Part shown: in pieces, positions 33,971 to 42,061 of the stretch
Position numbering within the stretch: position 1 is the stretch's first letter
How the letters are laid out: the number at the start of each line of letters is the position of its first letter
From: JALHOM01 sp964615775
GTDB taxonomy: Bacteria > Patescibacteriota > Saccharimonadia > Saccharimonadales > 2-12-FULL-41-12
Reading direction: 5' to 3'
Assembly: GCA_964615775.1 (NCBI GenBank)
Contig: CAZTQB010000001.1
Location: 62,001-126,000 of the forward strand
Length of the DNA: 64,000 nucleotides
Notes under the pieces: generated by a model
The model's input: only the letters and a program-made list of their open reading frames with translations
What the model was told of the DNA's origin: nothing
The model's database searches: none
Program-made: the position numbers and the translations under genes

Positions 33971-35443
33971 ATGAGTCCTGTTGATTTTGGAAAATTTCGT
34001 GGTCAACATAAAGAAGACAACGAAATTTCTAATCAACCCCATCAGGAGAAAGTCAGCCAGCACGAAGTACAAGTTCGTGTTCGTGATTGGTCGGAAGTCA
34101 ACTCTGGGTCGAGACTAAAGTTCAATCGAGCAGAAGTCTCCAACAGGTTTACACATGCATTCAAGAAGCCTGGCTTTGTGGCTTGGGCATGCTTGTTCGG
34201 TGTAACTATTGTACTCTTGGCCGTGATTGCCCTGAGTGCTAGCACGATCATCAGTGCAGTTGCAATCATGCTAATGATTGCCGTAGTAACGTTTGGTATC
34301 TATCGAGTTTATACTCGGAGCGAGGTACCAGACTTCGAAACTCCCATCGAGACGGTTTTGCCCGATCGAGGAGTCTCGAAGGTTCGCTACATGGTAAATC
34401 GAAAGTTTGGGCGACCCGATATTGTTCCGAGTATCAACAAGGAGCAAGAGAGCGATATTTTCGAGCAGCGGATTAAGCTGCTTGAAGGCAGGATTCGCGA
34501 TATCGTCAACCTTGGTGTCCACCCGAACATTTGGGTAGGCAACCAAAAAGGTAGCTCGGCGAAGTCAGTCATGGCAGTTATCATGGGTGAAATCTTGGCA
34601 GAAATCACTCGTCGAATTGTTGTGCTGCTCCCATCGTCTACCTCAACTCAGACTGCAACCGCAGGAAATTTGGCAGGTGTACGTGGTAAGACCCTAACTT
34701 TGCGTCAGTATGCCACCAAATTGCAAGATGAAGAGATTAGCTTTCACGAGCTTTTTAAGATGGTTGCAGTAACCAAACACGGACTGCGTGTTATCTCTGA
34801 AGACACCATATCTAACGACAAGAGCAATTTCTCGAAGGTAAGATGGTTGAAAGTCCACTCGCATCTTCGAGAGAACGCAGAAATCATCATTTCCGATACC
34901 GGGAATGATGATGCATATGCCTACACCGTGACTTCGGTTGCGATGAGGCAGTCTGACGTGGTGGTGGTTGCTGCAAACCGACTTATGAAGCAAACTTTGG
35001 AGTCGGCAGGAGCAACACTGGCGTACTATATGCACATGCAAAAAAACATTCGACAAGCAGTGGCAGGAGAAGGTCAAGCACTGGAAGGCGACTTGATTCC
35101 TGTCAGTGAAAAACTTGAGAATGCAGTCGTAGTGATGAATGCTTATGACCATGATGAAGGCAACGAGGAGTTTGTTTCTCGGCTCTCTAGTGGAATTAAG
35201 CTGTCAGGCGGAAATCCTTCGCTGTTCTCTAAGACAAGAGTATTTGGGGTGCAGGAAGATGATCATCTGTATGACACAGTTGAAGGGCTCGATTACACTC
35301 AGATGGCTCGAGCAACATATTTCGACTATCTAGTAGTGATCGTTGCAGTATTTGAACAAGCAGCTCTGTTGCAAAAGGTCAAGGTTCCTAAGCGACACTG
35401 GCTGATCAAGAACGTGGGCATTATTATGCCGTCGCCCTCGTAA
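33971..35443 (+). CDS. Membrane-anchored ParA/MinD-like P-loop protein of the type IV secretion operon
   Basis: 490 residues, first gene of the operon, with a strong GGGGGTGAG binding site. The soluble N-terminal part (about 1-60) is followed by two closely spaced transmembrane helices (about 68-108), then a cytoplasmic ATPase-like domain. The P-loop reads WVGNQKGSSAKSVMAVIM (about 190-205). It resembles the deviant Walker A KGGxGKT of ParA/MinD proteins but has SSAKS in the nucleotide loop. A later IIISDTGNDDAYAYT (about 315) matches the Walker B/switch strand. There are no clear homologues from memory; in other systems ParA-like proteins position secretion machines. Whether it hydrolyses ATP is uncertain. 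Confidence 0.7.
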   Translation: MSPVDFGKFRGQHKEDNEISNQPHQEKVSQHEVQVRVRDWSEVNSGSRLKFNRAEVSNRFTHAFKKPGFVAWACLFGVTIVLLAVIALSASTIISAVAIMLMIAVVTFGIYRVYTRSEVPDFETPIETVLPDRGVSKVRYMVNRKFGRPDIVPSINKEQESDIFEQRIKLLEGRIRDIVNLGVHPNIWVGNQKGSSAKSVMAVIMGEILAEITRRIVVLLPSSTSTQTATAGNLAGVRGKTLTLRQYATKLQDEEISFHELFKMVAVTKHGLRVISEDTISNDKSNFSKVRWLKVHSHLRENAEIIISDTGNDDAYAYTVTSVAMRQSDVVVVAANRLMKQTLESAGATLAYYMHMQKNIRQAVAGEGQALEGDLIPVSEKLENAVVVMNAYDHDEGNEEFVSRLSSGIKLSGGNPSLFSKTRVFGVQEDDHLYDTVEGLDYTQMARATYFDYLVVIVAVFEQAALLQKVKVPKRHWLIKNVGIIMPSPS

Positions 35444-35467
35444 GTATCTCCACTAAAAGGAGGAGAC

Positions 35468-35791
35468 ATGAGAAACCTCAAAATGTGGCTGAGCAGTTTG
35501 GTGATGATTTTGGTGCTGCCAGCTACCAGCTTGGCAATTAACACCAACCCCAAAGCACCGCCTGTGCTTGGACCAATTGGGCAGAACTGGGTGCAATGGG
35601 CAGTCTGGATTTTCATCGTCATTGCCCTGATCTTTGTCGGAATTGGCTTGCTTAAGTGGATTTCGGCGATCGGTAACGGTCGAAGCTCGGGACAAGCAAT
35701 TGCCATGATTGTGGCAGCCATCGTTGCCATAATCATTTTGTCCGACCTTCAGGGTTGGACGACACGACTCAGCCAGCTTTTCAGGCCGTGA
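35468..35791 (+). CDS. VirB2/TrbC-like pilin subunit
   Basis: 107 residues with the architecture of type IV secretion pilins. A signal peptide (about 1-23, ending TSLA) is followed by a short periplasmic-side loop (PKAPPVLGPIGQNW) and two hydrophobic helices (about 46-66 and 77-95) separated by the small polar loop SAIGNGRSSGQ. The second helix is very rich in I, A and V (AIAMIVAAIVAIIIL). The AAAAGGAGGAG binding site is among the strongest in the window. An 11-bp hairpin directly after the gene may stabilise its mRNA, which fits a highly expressed structural subunit. Confidence 0.75.
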   Translation: MRNLKMWLSSLVMILVLPATSLAINTNPKAPPVLGPIGQNWVQWAVWIFIVIALIFVGIGLLKWISAIGNGRSSGQAIAMIVAAIVAIIILSDLQGWTTRLSQLFRP

Positions 35792-35805
35792 GTCAATTTG
35801 GTGTC

Positions 35806-35836
35806 AGTCGCCTAGGTATCTTTGTCCTAGGCGACT
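35806..35836 (+). promoter_or_regulatory. Perfect 11-bp stem-loop after the pilin gene
   Basis: AGTCGCCTAGG (35806-35816), nine-base loop, CCTAGGCGACT (35826-35836). No T-run follows, so it is not a normal terminator. It lies between the stop codon and the next ribosome binding site, the position of stabilising or processing hairpins in other bacterial operons. Confidence 0.8.
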
Positions 35837-35854
35837 AAACCATAGGAGAGAAAA

Positions 35855-36574
35855 ATGAATTTCAGAAAGCTGAGATGGTTTGTAGTGCCATTCGCTTTAT
35901 TGATGGTAATTGCAGTTGTGCTTGCGAATATTGACCATACGGTTACGCGAACGCAAACTATTACCAAAGATGCGAGTGGAAATACTGTCAGTAACCCACC
36001 ATCGCCTGTCGATCCTTCATCATCGAGTGTTGATGATGCACGTCGTTCGGCTGGCAATACGGTGGCGGTGTTGACATCGGCTTTTCTTTCACCTGAAGCG
36101 GACTTTCGTAATCAGGTGGATGAAGTTGCTACTCAGGAAACTGCCAGTCAACTTCGTAAGCTTTACTCTGGCTATGAAGCTGATGGTAAGCAGGTTCCTG
36201 CAGTAGGAGGAGATGCAATGGCAAAAAGCTTAGGGTACTCGTCTCTAGCTGATTTTCAGCAAAAAGGCAGGTATGACTTCCAAGCACTTCAGTACAAAGT
36301 CAAAAGTTTTGAAGCAGGAAAAAGTGCTGTGGTTGGTGTTTACGGCATCACAACCGTAATAACCAAGAAAAATCAGCGTTATTTTCAGCAGGATGTTCCA
36401 TCGATCCAGATCTTGAGAATGGTTTGGCAAGATGGAAAGTGGCGTTATGACAAGCAACTTCGTCCACTAAAGGGTGAAGTACCAAGCTTCACAGAATCTG
36501 GCCAAAGTTTTACTCAGATTCTGGCGAAGTACAAGCTAGTCCTCGAGAATCAGAGGTACAAGACTTATGACTAA
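35855..36574 (+). CDS. VirB8/TcpC-like conjugation-type protein
   Basis: 239 residues. A single N-terminal transmembrane helix (about 9-27), a Ser/Thr/Pro-rich linker (NTVSNPPSPVDPSSSSVDD) and a C-terminal alpha/beta domain (about 75-235) with the feel of the NTF2-like fold used by VirB8 and TcpC: helices ETASQLRKLYSGYEADGK, then antiparallel strands KSAVVGVYGITTVI and IQILRMVWQDGKWRYDKQL. The final strand pattern 'W.DGKWRY' is characteristic of such domains. It overlaps the next gene by 8 nt. Assigned as the inner-membrane scaffold by architecture and operon position, not by a diagnostic motif. Confidence 0.65.
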   Translation: MNFRKLRWFVVPFALLMVIAVVLANIDHTVTRTQTITKDASGNTVSNPPSPVDPSSSSVDDARRSAGNTVAVLTSAFLSPEADFRNQVDEVATQETASQLRKLYSGYEADGKQVPAVGGDAMAKSLGYSSLADFQQKGRYDFQALQYKVKSFEAGKSAVVGVYGITTVITKKNQRYFQQDVPSIQILRMVWQDGKWRYDKQLRPLKGEVPSFTESGQSFTQILAKYKLVLENQRYKTYD

Positions 36575-37691
36575 AACTCGTTGGCTCTCTAGCAGTTTGG
36601 TGATGCTTGTTTGCTTGTTCGGATTTATGAGCTGGCAAATGGCAAAACCAGACAAAGCTGGAGCAGATATCCTTGGGATTCCGACACCTTGTGATGTCAT
36701 TCCAAACCAAACCGCCTCCAACGTCTGTGGGGGGATCATTAATCCGATAGCTGGAGCCAATAATGTAATTGGTGCCATTCCGGGTGTGCCAAATCCGTCA
36801 CAGATACCTGGCAAGGCGATTGGGAAAATAAAAGATGAAGTAGTTAGTCATACCGTTGAGCCAATGCTACGTGAAGTAGCTAAATTCTTTGGTATGGGAG
36901 TAATTTGGGGCTTGAAGATGGAAATCAAGTTCATCACACGAACAACATCACCGAACCTTAATGCTGCATGGTTCTCTGTGGCCTATCAGCAAATTCTTTG
37001 GCTTGCTTACATTTGGGCGTACATAGCCTTTATGTATCGGCTTGTAAAAGGAGCAAAAGAAGCGGATCTTGCTATCCACTTCTCCACATTCTTCAAAATG
37101 GGAGTGTTTATTGCTCTCACAGGAGGAATGATGCTGACGGCAGCCTCTTGGCTGGTGACATTGGTAGACAAAAAACTCGTACCTGAACTCGCTGATGTAA
37201 TGGGAGTTCAATTGGGCGATGTTATGAAAAACGTTGAGGGCTACCTCAACCAAATTATTGCTGGACAATTAGGCGTAGTAGCGGTACTGTTCACAATTTT
37301 TGTAATTGGAACAGTACTGTCTGGTGCAACGTTGTTTGTAATGGTATTTCGTTATATGTTTATACCATTACTGATCCTTGCTGCTCTATTCGCGTTAGCT
37401 CATAGCATCGGCGAAGAATCATGGGACAGGGCTAAAAAGGCCTTCTTGACCATCGGAGCTTGGATCGCATTTCCTGCAATATTGCTGTTTGTACTACAGT
37501 TGGGACTAGCTATGACATTAGAAGCCAATGATGCATTTACCACAATGATCATTCTATGTGCCACAACTGTGATGCCTTTGATCATCGGTATTTGGGCAAT
37601 CAAGAAAATCAGTGGTGCTGATTTCAAGGTTGAACCAGTCAAGCGAGCCGTGATTGCTCGTGCCTATTACACTAAGTTCAGGTCGAGTTAA
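36567..37691 (+). CDS. VirB6/TrbL-like polytopic membrane protein
   Basis: 374 residues with a signal-like first helix (about 7-24), an extracytoplasmic stretch with two cysteines (PTPCDVIPNQTASNVCGG), and six or so transmembrane helices between about 130 and 355. The central part matches the general layout of VirB6/TrbL channel proteins: a helix pair, a polar loop with a long amphipathic segment (VMGVQLGDVMKNVEGYLNQ), then a glycine-rich helical bundle. It overlaps the VirB8-like gene by 8 nt, so translation is coupled. It probably forms the inner-membrane part of the secretion channel (inference). Confidence 0.7.
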   Translation: MTKTRWLSSSLVMLVCLFGFMSWQMAKPDKAGADILGIPTPCDVIPNQTASNVCGGIINPIAGANNVIGAIPGVPNPSQIPGKAIGKIKDEVVSHTVEPMLREVAKFFGMGVIWGLKMEIKFITRTTSPNLNAAWFSVAYQQILWLAYIWAYIAFMYRLVKGAKEADLAIHFSTFFKMGVFIALTGGMMLTAASWLVTLVDKKLVPELADVMGVQLGDVMKNVEGYLNQIIAGQLGVVAVLFTIFVIGTVLSGATLFVMVFRYMFIPLLILAALFALAHSIGEESWDRAKKAFLTIGAWIAFPAILLFVLQLGLAMTLEANDAFTTMIILCATTVMPLIIGIWAIKKISGADFKVEPVKRAVIARAYYTKFRSS

Positions 37692-37710
37692 TGATTAACC
37701 GTTCAAGGGT

Positions 37711-37728
37711 AAAGGCATGGATGCCTTC
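37711..37728 (+). promoter_or_regulatory. Short palindromic stem after the VirB6-like gene
   Basis: AAGGCAT (37712-37718) and ATGCCTT (37721-37727) with a two-base centre. It sits between the VirB6-like stop and the GGGAGGTGAG binding site of the next gene, without a T-run. Confidence 0.5.
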
Positions 37729-37750
37729 AACTAATGTTGGGAGGTGAGAA

Positions 37751-39325
37751 GTGTCTGAGCGACATCCGATTGAAAAAGAGCGTGGAATTCGAATTGTTGG
37801 GTCGCTAAGGCTCGATCATTCCACGATCTTTGCAGTTGTGCTGGTTGTAATCCTTTTGGTGCTTTTGCAGATTGTACCATTTGGAATATGGCTAGGCATT
37901 ACGTTTCTGGCAGCTGCTTTTTGGGGACTGCTAGTTTATGTCCCAGTTTCCAGAGACGGCAAACCGCTCCTCGCAATCCTCTATCGAAGGGCGAATTTTG
38001 ACCTCGGTCAGAATGAGTTTTTCGACAAACGAGTCGAACGAGGAGAAAACTTCGAACTAACTAAACGTGCTAAGCGTGAATTCGCTAAGCGTTTGGGCAA
38101 GTTAGAACTTGTTCCATTTGAGATTTCGGGACAGAAGCTGTGCATTTATGATGATAAGCGAGATGAGACTTACACGTTCGTTGTGTATGTCAAAATCAGC
38201 TCTCTCTTCAATGCCAGCTCGCAAGAACGAGAATACCGTACAGAAGCATTTTCGAAGTTGCTCGATGTTGTAAAGAAGCATGAATTTTACCGATTCTCTT
38301 GGCAGGTGCAAGTTTTGCCAGGAGAAGCATTGAATCTTCGTTCAGAACGAGAAACAATGCTTAAGGTTAATGATCTAGTGAATAATAAATCAGACAAAGT
38401 CCACCAATTTATCGATGCTTACGAGCAAAAGATAATGGAACTGTCGTCTGAGAGAGTGGTGTCTCTACGGTTTACTGTCAAAAAAGATGATCCTCGAATT
38501 AGGCACGCTCGCAAAAAGACAAAAATTACGACTGGCGAGTTTTTGTACAATCTCGTTGGTCAACTTGCCGATGAAGTAGGCCTGACCGATAGTCTGGCTA
38601 ACAATCCATTTGGCATAAGTCAAGTTGATGCCCACACTTACAATGAGTCAGTTATGGACATCGGTCTGTTACTAGATCAAGTTTCAAAACTGCCTTTGGT
38701 TAGGGAGATGCGTAAGACTGGTATTCTCGAGCAATCTGACAAGCAAATTGATGAAAAGCTCGGTTTACCGACAGTCTGCGGTTTTGAAGCGAATCATGCC
38801 TGGCTCGGTGAAACGGTTCATATGAGCTTTTTCATCGAAAGTCTCTCCGAGTACGGATTGACGCCCACAGAATTTTTGTGGTTGATGAACCTCAGTAATG
38901 AAGAAGGGCAGTCTGCAAAAGTAATTCCTTTGACTGTGACTGCTGTATATCAGCCAGTTTCACGGTCATCGACCAGTCGTATCTCGAGGTTCAATCGTAA
39001 TACGACCAGCTCTATCATCGCCGACAAGCAGCTAGCTGGTTCAGCGGTGGATGCAGATCTGCAACGTGAGGCAGAATTGGCGAAACAAAAAACCATTCGG
39101 TTGGCATCGAGCCGTTCTGAATCACTTCGGATGAGAGTGTATGTTTCACTCCAAGGCAGTTCCGTCGAAGAAGTTACTGCCAATGCTGAGATTCTTCGCT
39201 CGACCGCAGCTAGGAATAACTGCAGTGTGCAAGGTCTTACGCTTAGGCAGTACGAAGGTGTATCTGTTGTGTTGCCCCTTGGACGTGGCCTCGCAGCTTT
39301 GAACTTCAAGGGAGTTTTCAAATGA
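37751..39325 (+). CDS. SCO6880/TraC-N-like component, N-terminal partner of a split VirB4
   Basis: 524 residues starting with GTG behind a GGAGGTGAG binding site. Two transmembrane helices near the start (about 25-63) are followed by VPVSRDGKPLLAILYRRANF and a long cytoplasmic domain. This resembles the PrgI-like membrane segment plus N-terminal domain of actinobacterial SCO6880-type VirB4 homologues, where the ATPase is in the same chain. Here the ATPase is the next gene. The remaining domain has strand-rich parts (DETYTFVVYVKISSLF; SESLRMRVYVSLQG) and QGLTLRQYEGVSVVLPLGRG near the C-terminus, typical of the region preceding the VirB4 P-loop. Assignment rests on architecture and order. Confidence 0.6.
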   Translation: MSERHPIEKERGIRIVGSLRLDHSTIFAVVLVVILLVLLQIVPFGIWLGITFLAAAFWGLLVYVPVSRDGKPLLAILYRRANFDLGQNEFFDKRVERGENFELTKRAKREFAKRLGKLELVPFEISGQKLCIYDDKRDETYTFVVYVKISSLFNASSQEREYRTEAFSKLLDVVKKHEFYRFSWQVQVLPGEALNLRSERETMLKVNDLVNNKSDKVHQFIDAYEQKIMELSSERVVSLRFTVKKDDPRIRHARKKTKITTGEFLYNLVGQLADEVGLTDSLANNPFGISQVDAHTYNESVMDIGLLLDQVSKLPLVREMRKTGILEQSDKQIDEKLGLPTVCGFEANHAWLGETVHMSFFIESLSEYGLTPTEFLWLMNLSNEEGQSAKVIPLTVTAVYQPVSRSSTSRISRFNRNTTSSIIADKQLAGSAVDADLQREAELAKQKTIRLASSRSESLRMRVYVSLQGSSVEEVTANAEILRSTAARNNCSVQGLTLRQYEGVSVVLPLGRGLAALNFKGVFK

Positions 39326-39364
39326 TTTTATCAAAGTTTACTCAACATAAACTAAAGATAAAAT
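39325..39364 (+). promoter_or_regulatory. Two-tier stem-loop overlapping the stop codon before the VirB4 ATPase gene
   Basis: ATTTTATC (39325-39332) pairs with GATAAAAT (39357-39364); inside, AGTTTA (39335-39340) pairs with TAAACT (39348-39353). The outer stem begins at the last base of the TGA stop of the preceding gene. No T-run. Confidence 0.65.
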
Positions 39365-39401
39365 CGACCTCTTAACCTAAAAACGAGGGAGGTGAGAAGA
39401 A

Positions 39402-40754
39402 TTGGCTATTGATAAAAGCCATCTTGCACGAATTGTTAGCGGTGATACTTTGCCGACTTTTCGTGAAATGACCGAAGACCTAGCTCCTGTCAATCCGCTG
39501 TGTCTGGAACACGGATTTATCAATCCTAAAACTGGGCAAAAATTGATTGGCGTACCTCTGGGTATTGCTGGTCTCGGTGGAATAGCGGGTAACTTTGAGT
39601 TTTGTGAGTACACCGCCCATCAGGCTGATCCTGAAACGGCGTTTTCGCTAAACTCGATTGTCTTTGGACAAACAGGCTATCGCAAGTCATCTGGAGAAAA
39701 AATAAGAATTTTGCGTGATACTTTGCTTTTTTCACGCAACTATCTGGTCACTGATCGAAAGGGTGAGTACCGTGTGCTAGCGGGATACATCGACGGTGCA
39801 AAAGTCCTTAACTTCAGTGACAATGCTCAGTACTTCATTAATCCTTTGGACCCTGTCATGGGACTAGATGCTCAATTGGAGCTACTGACTGCATTGATTG
39901 TAACCGCAGGAAAACACTTCACTCAGGGGCTTACACCACTGGAGAATACTCTCTTGTGGAACTCGATTATCGAATGTCACAATTCCCCTGGGATAATAGG
40001 TATTCCGACTTTGCCGAGCTTGATCGAAAAACTCCGAAACCCTTCTGCTAGTACAGTCGAAGATTTGAGTGTCGGAAATATCGATGATATCAACAAGCTT
40101 AGTGCAAATCTCAGATTGACGCTCGAACGTCTATCTGAAAAAGGTAATCTTGCTGGAATGTTTCACAAACCAACGACGCCAGGGCTTTTTGATGCAGTGC
40201 CGTTGCTGGTTCTAGACTGTGAGGGACTTGATGGCGAGAAAGCGGTTGTAATGACCACTCTCATCAACTTCTTTACTCTCGAAAAAAATGCAAAATCATC
40301 TTCAGATAACAGGTTTCATCACGTTATCCATGATGAATCGTGGGACCTTGCAGCATACAGCGGATTTGTCAGTTCGGTGAGGCGGGCCTATAAGCTCGGA
40401 CGGAGCAAAGGTTTTGGTAACCGAATGGTGGTTCACCATTGGCAAAACCTTATTCGATCTGCTACATCTCAGATCGAAGACATCGCCAGTGACACCTCAT
40501 TGGTTATCAGTTATCGGCAAAACCGAGCTGAACTTGAAGCTAGTTCACATCTGTTTGGGTATACAGATAATGAAATTGAAAGGATTGTAAAACTTCCTCA
40601 AGGCCATGCTCTGTATAAGTTCACTACTGGCAACATACCCGCACTCGAGGTGCGATATGTAGCCATGCCGTGGGAGATTCCGCTGCTCGAAACAAGCCAC
40701 CTCGTTAAGGGCAAAAGCGGACTTTCATCAAGTGAACTGGCGTCAACTTCCTAG
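39402..40754 (+). CDS. VirB4-type secretion ATPase (ATPase domain only)
   Basis: 450 residues; TTG start at 39402 is supported by GGGAGGTGAG immediately upstream. A VirB4 family core is recognisable: Walker A-like GQTGYRKS (residues 89-96), VTDRKGEYRVL (117-125, equivalent to the DPKGEF motif of VirB4/TraG ATPases), Walker B HHVIHDESWDLA (306-317), the VVHHWQN sensor region and ISYRQNRAE (arginine finger region). The sixth Walker A residue, normally glycine (GxxxxGKS), is arginine, so nucleotide binding may be altered. The membrane-proximal N-terminal half is encoded by the gene just before. It should power substrate transfer and pilus assembly; no VirD4 coupling protein lies in this window. 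Confidence 0.8.
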   Translation: MAIDKSHLARIVSGDTLPTFREMTEDLAPVNPLCLEHGFINPKTGQKLIGVPLGIAGLGGIAGNFEFCEYTAHQADPETAFSLNSIVFGQTGYRKSSGEKIRILRDTLLFSRNYLVTDRKGEYRVLAGYIDGAKVLNFSDNAQYFINPLDPVMGLDAQLELLTALIVTAGKHFTQGLTPLENTLLWNSIIECHNSPGIIGIPTLPSLIEKLRNPSASTVEDLSVGNIDDINKLSANLRLTLERLSEKGNLAGMFHKPTTPGLFDAVPLLVLDCEGLDGEKAVVMTTLINFFTLEKNAKSSSDNRFHHVIHDESWDLAAYSGFVSSVRRAYKLGRSKGFGNRMVVHHWQNLIRSATSQIEDIASDTSLVISYRQNRAELEASSHLFGYTDNEIERIVKLPQGHALYKFTTGNIPALEVRYVAMPWEIPLLETSHLVKGKSGLSSSELASTS

Positions 40755-40766
40755 GGTTGAGATATC

Positions 40767-41885
40767 ATGTCCCATAAAAATGGAAGTGAAGCACTAAAAG
40801 CAGGTATAGTGGGGTGGCTAATTGGAGTGATTGGTTTTCCAGTCATTCTGATGTCAGTAGGTGTGGTATCGATAGTTATGTTTGTCTTAATGATCGGCAG
40901 TAGCACTATGTCGGCTGGTGGATGTGCCACAGCAGTTACTGGCGATAATAATACCCAGAAGACGTACAACTATCTTATGCAGTCTGAGTTCGATCTCAAA
41001 CCTTTTCAGGCGGCTGCGATTGTCGGTAACTTCATCCACGAAAGTGGTGGAGATCCACTCAAAACTAACAATCCCAACCCAACTTCAGGTGCTGTGGGGA
41101 TTGCACAGTGGCTAGGTAGTCGGCAAACAGCTCTTAAGGCTCACAACTACCAAGGCAAAACCTGGACTGATATTGATTTTCAGTTAGACTTCATGAAGTC
41201 TGAACTCTTTGGAGGCTGGAAATCTGCACTTATTGCGGTCAGACGCTCTACTACAATTGAAGAGGCAACCGTAATATTTGAGAAAATATATGAAGTATCA
41301 GGCGACACTGGATCGTATCCTAAGAGAATTAAAAACGCCAAAAACGTTTTAGAAAAATATGGAAAAAGTGCATCCAGCAATCTAGGATGTGTAAGTGTCG
41401 CAGTAAGTGGTACACTTACTGATCCTGGCAAAGGTCCTCAAAACCCCAAGACCGGCTTAGTGCCTCGATCAGAAAATCTTCAAAAATTTATTTTTGCTAA
41501 TTGGGGATGCGAGAAGCTTCACGGTACACCATGTATTCGTGAAATTGGCGGATACAGTGTTCGTCCTGCTGGTACTCCGCAGGATCACACTCTCGGTCTG
41601 GCTCTTGATATTACAGTTAGTGACGGAATCGGTAAGTACCCGTCGCCAACGGAGCAATCCCTGGGTTGGCAAATTGCCTGCTTTCTGGCAAGTAACGCTA
41701 GTAAAGTAGGTGTCAGGTATCTTATTTGGCAAGGTAAAATCTGGAATGTTACTCGTCTTAACGAAGGCAATTCAGCCGCTTGTCAACTAGGAACAGGGTG
41801 GCGTCCATACACCTACGGATATGGTGTAACTGAAGGTCATTATGACCACGTACATGTCACTGTTCAGCCTGGAGTGGGTGGTTAA
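40767..41885 (+). CDS. Two-domain peptidoglycan hydrolase (phage-tail-lysozyme-like plus M15-like domain), VirB1 role
   Basis: 372 residues. A transmembrane anchor (about 14-46) leads to an extracytoplasmic lysozyme-like domain (about 63-195) with AAIVGNFIHESGGDP (candidate catalytic E92) and SGAVGIAQWLGSRQ, as in phage-tail-lysozyme proteins. After a linker with PGKGPQNPKTGLVP, the C-terminal domain (about 230-370) has DHTLGLALDITV and HYDHVHVTV, resembling the His/Asp zinc-binding motifs of M15-type D,D-peptidases. Three cysteines in this domain (GCEKLHGTPC; ACQLGTGW) could form disulfides. As in VirB1 systems it would open the wall for the secretion apparatus. The last gene of the operon; its weaker GGTTGAG binding site sits 12 nt after the VirB4 stop. 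Confidence 0.8.
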   Translation: MSHKNGSEALKAGIVGWLIGVIGFPVILMSVGVVSIVMFVLMIGSSTMSAGGCATAVTGDNNTQKTYNYLMQSEFDLKPFQAAAIVGNFIHESGGDPLKTNNPNPTSGAVGIAQWLGSRQTALKAHNYQGKTWTDIDFQLDFMKSELFGGWKSALIAVRRSTTIEEATVIFEKIYEVSGDTGSYPKRIKNAKNVLEKYGKSASSNLGCVSVAVSGTLTDPGKGPQNPKTGLVPRSENLQKFIFANWGCEKLHGTPCIREIGGYSVRPAGTPQDHTLGLALDITVSDGIGKYPSPTEQSLGWQIACFLASNASKVGVRYLIWQGKIWNVTRLNEGNSAACQLGTGWRPYTYGYGVTEGHYDHVHVTVQPGVGG

Positions 41886-42061
41886 GATGAGGCCAACCTC
41901 CTCTAGGACCAATCAAAATCAAAAAGGAATCACAAGACACAAACGAAAACGTACTAACAGGTTGGAGTTCCTATCTTCGTCTAGAGTTCCAGTTGAAATA
42001 TTTATATATATTATCAACTGTCGAGCCAGACCAAAGATTGCGGATTCGCCACCAAAAAGGA
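41886..42061 (+). other. Downstream flank of the secretion operon, no convincing gene
   Basis: An ATG at 41887 opens an 82-codon frame (to 42135) rich in R, K, S and P (MRPTSSRTNQNQKGITRHKR). It has no clear binding site, unbalanced composition, and runs into the stem-loop region, so I do not call it a gene. Confidence 0.3.

Noticed and set aside
34694..35152. 152-codon reverse-strand frame inside the ParA-like gene.
   Set aside because: Cysteine/histidine-rich, no start signals, fully antisense to a well-supported gene.
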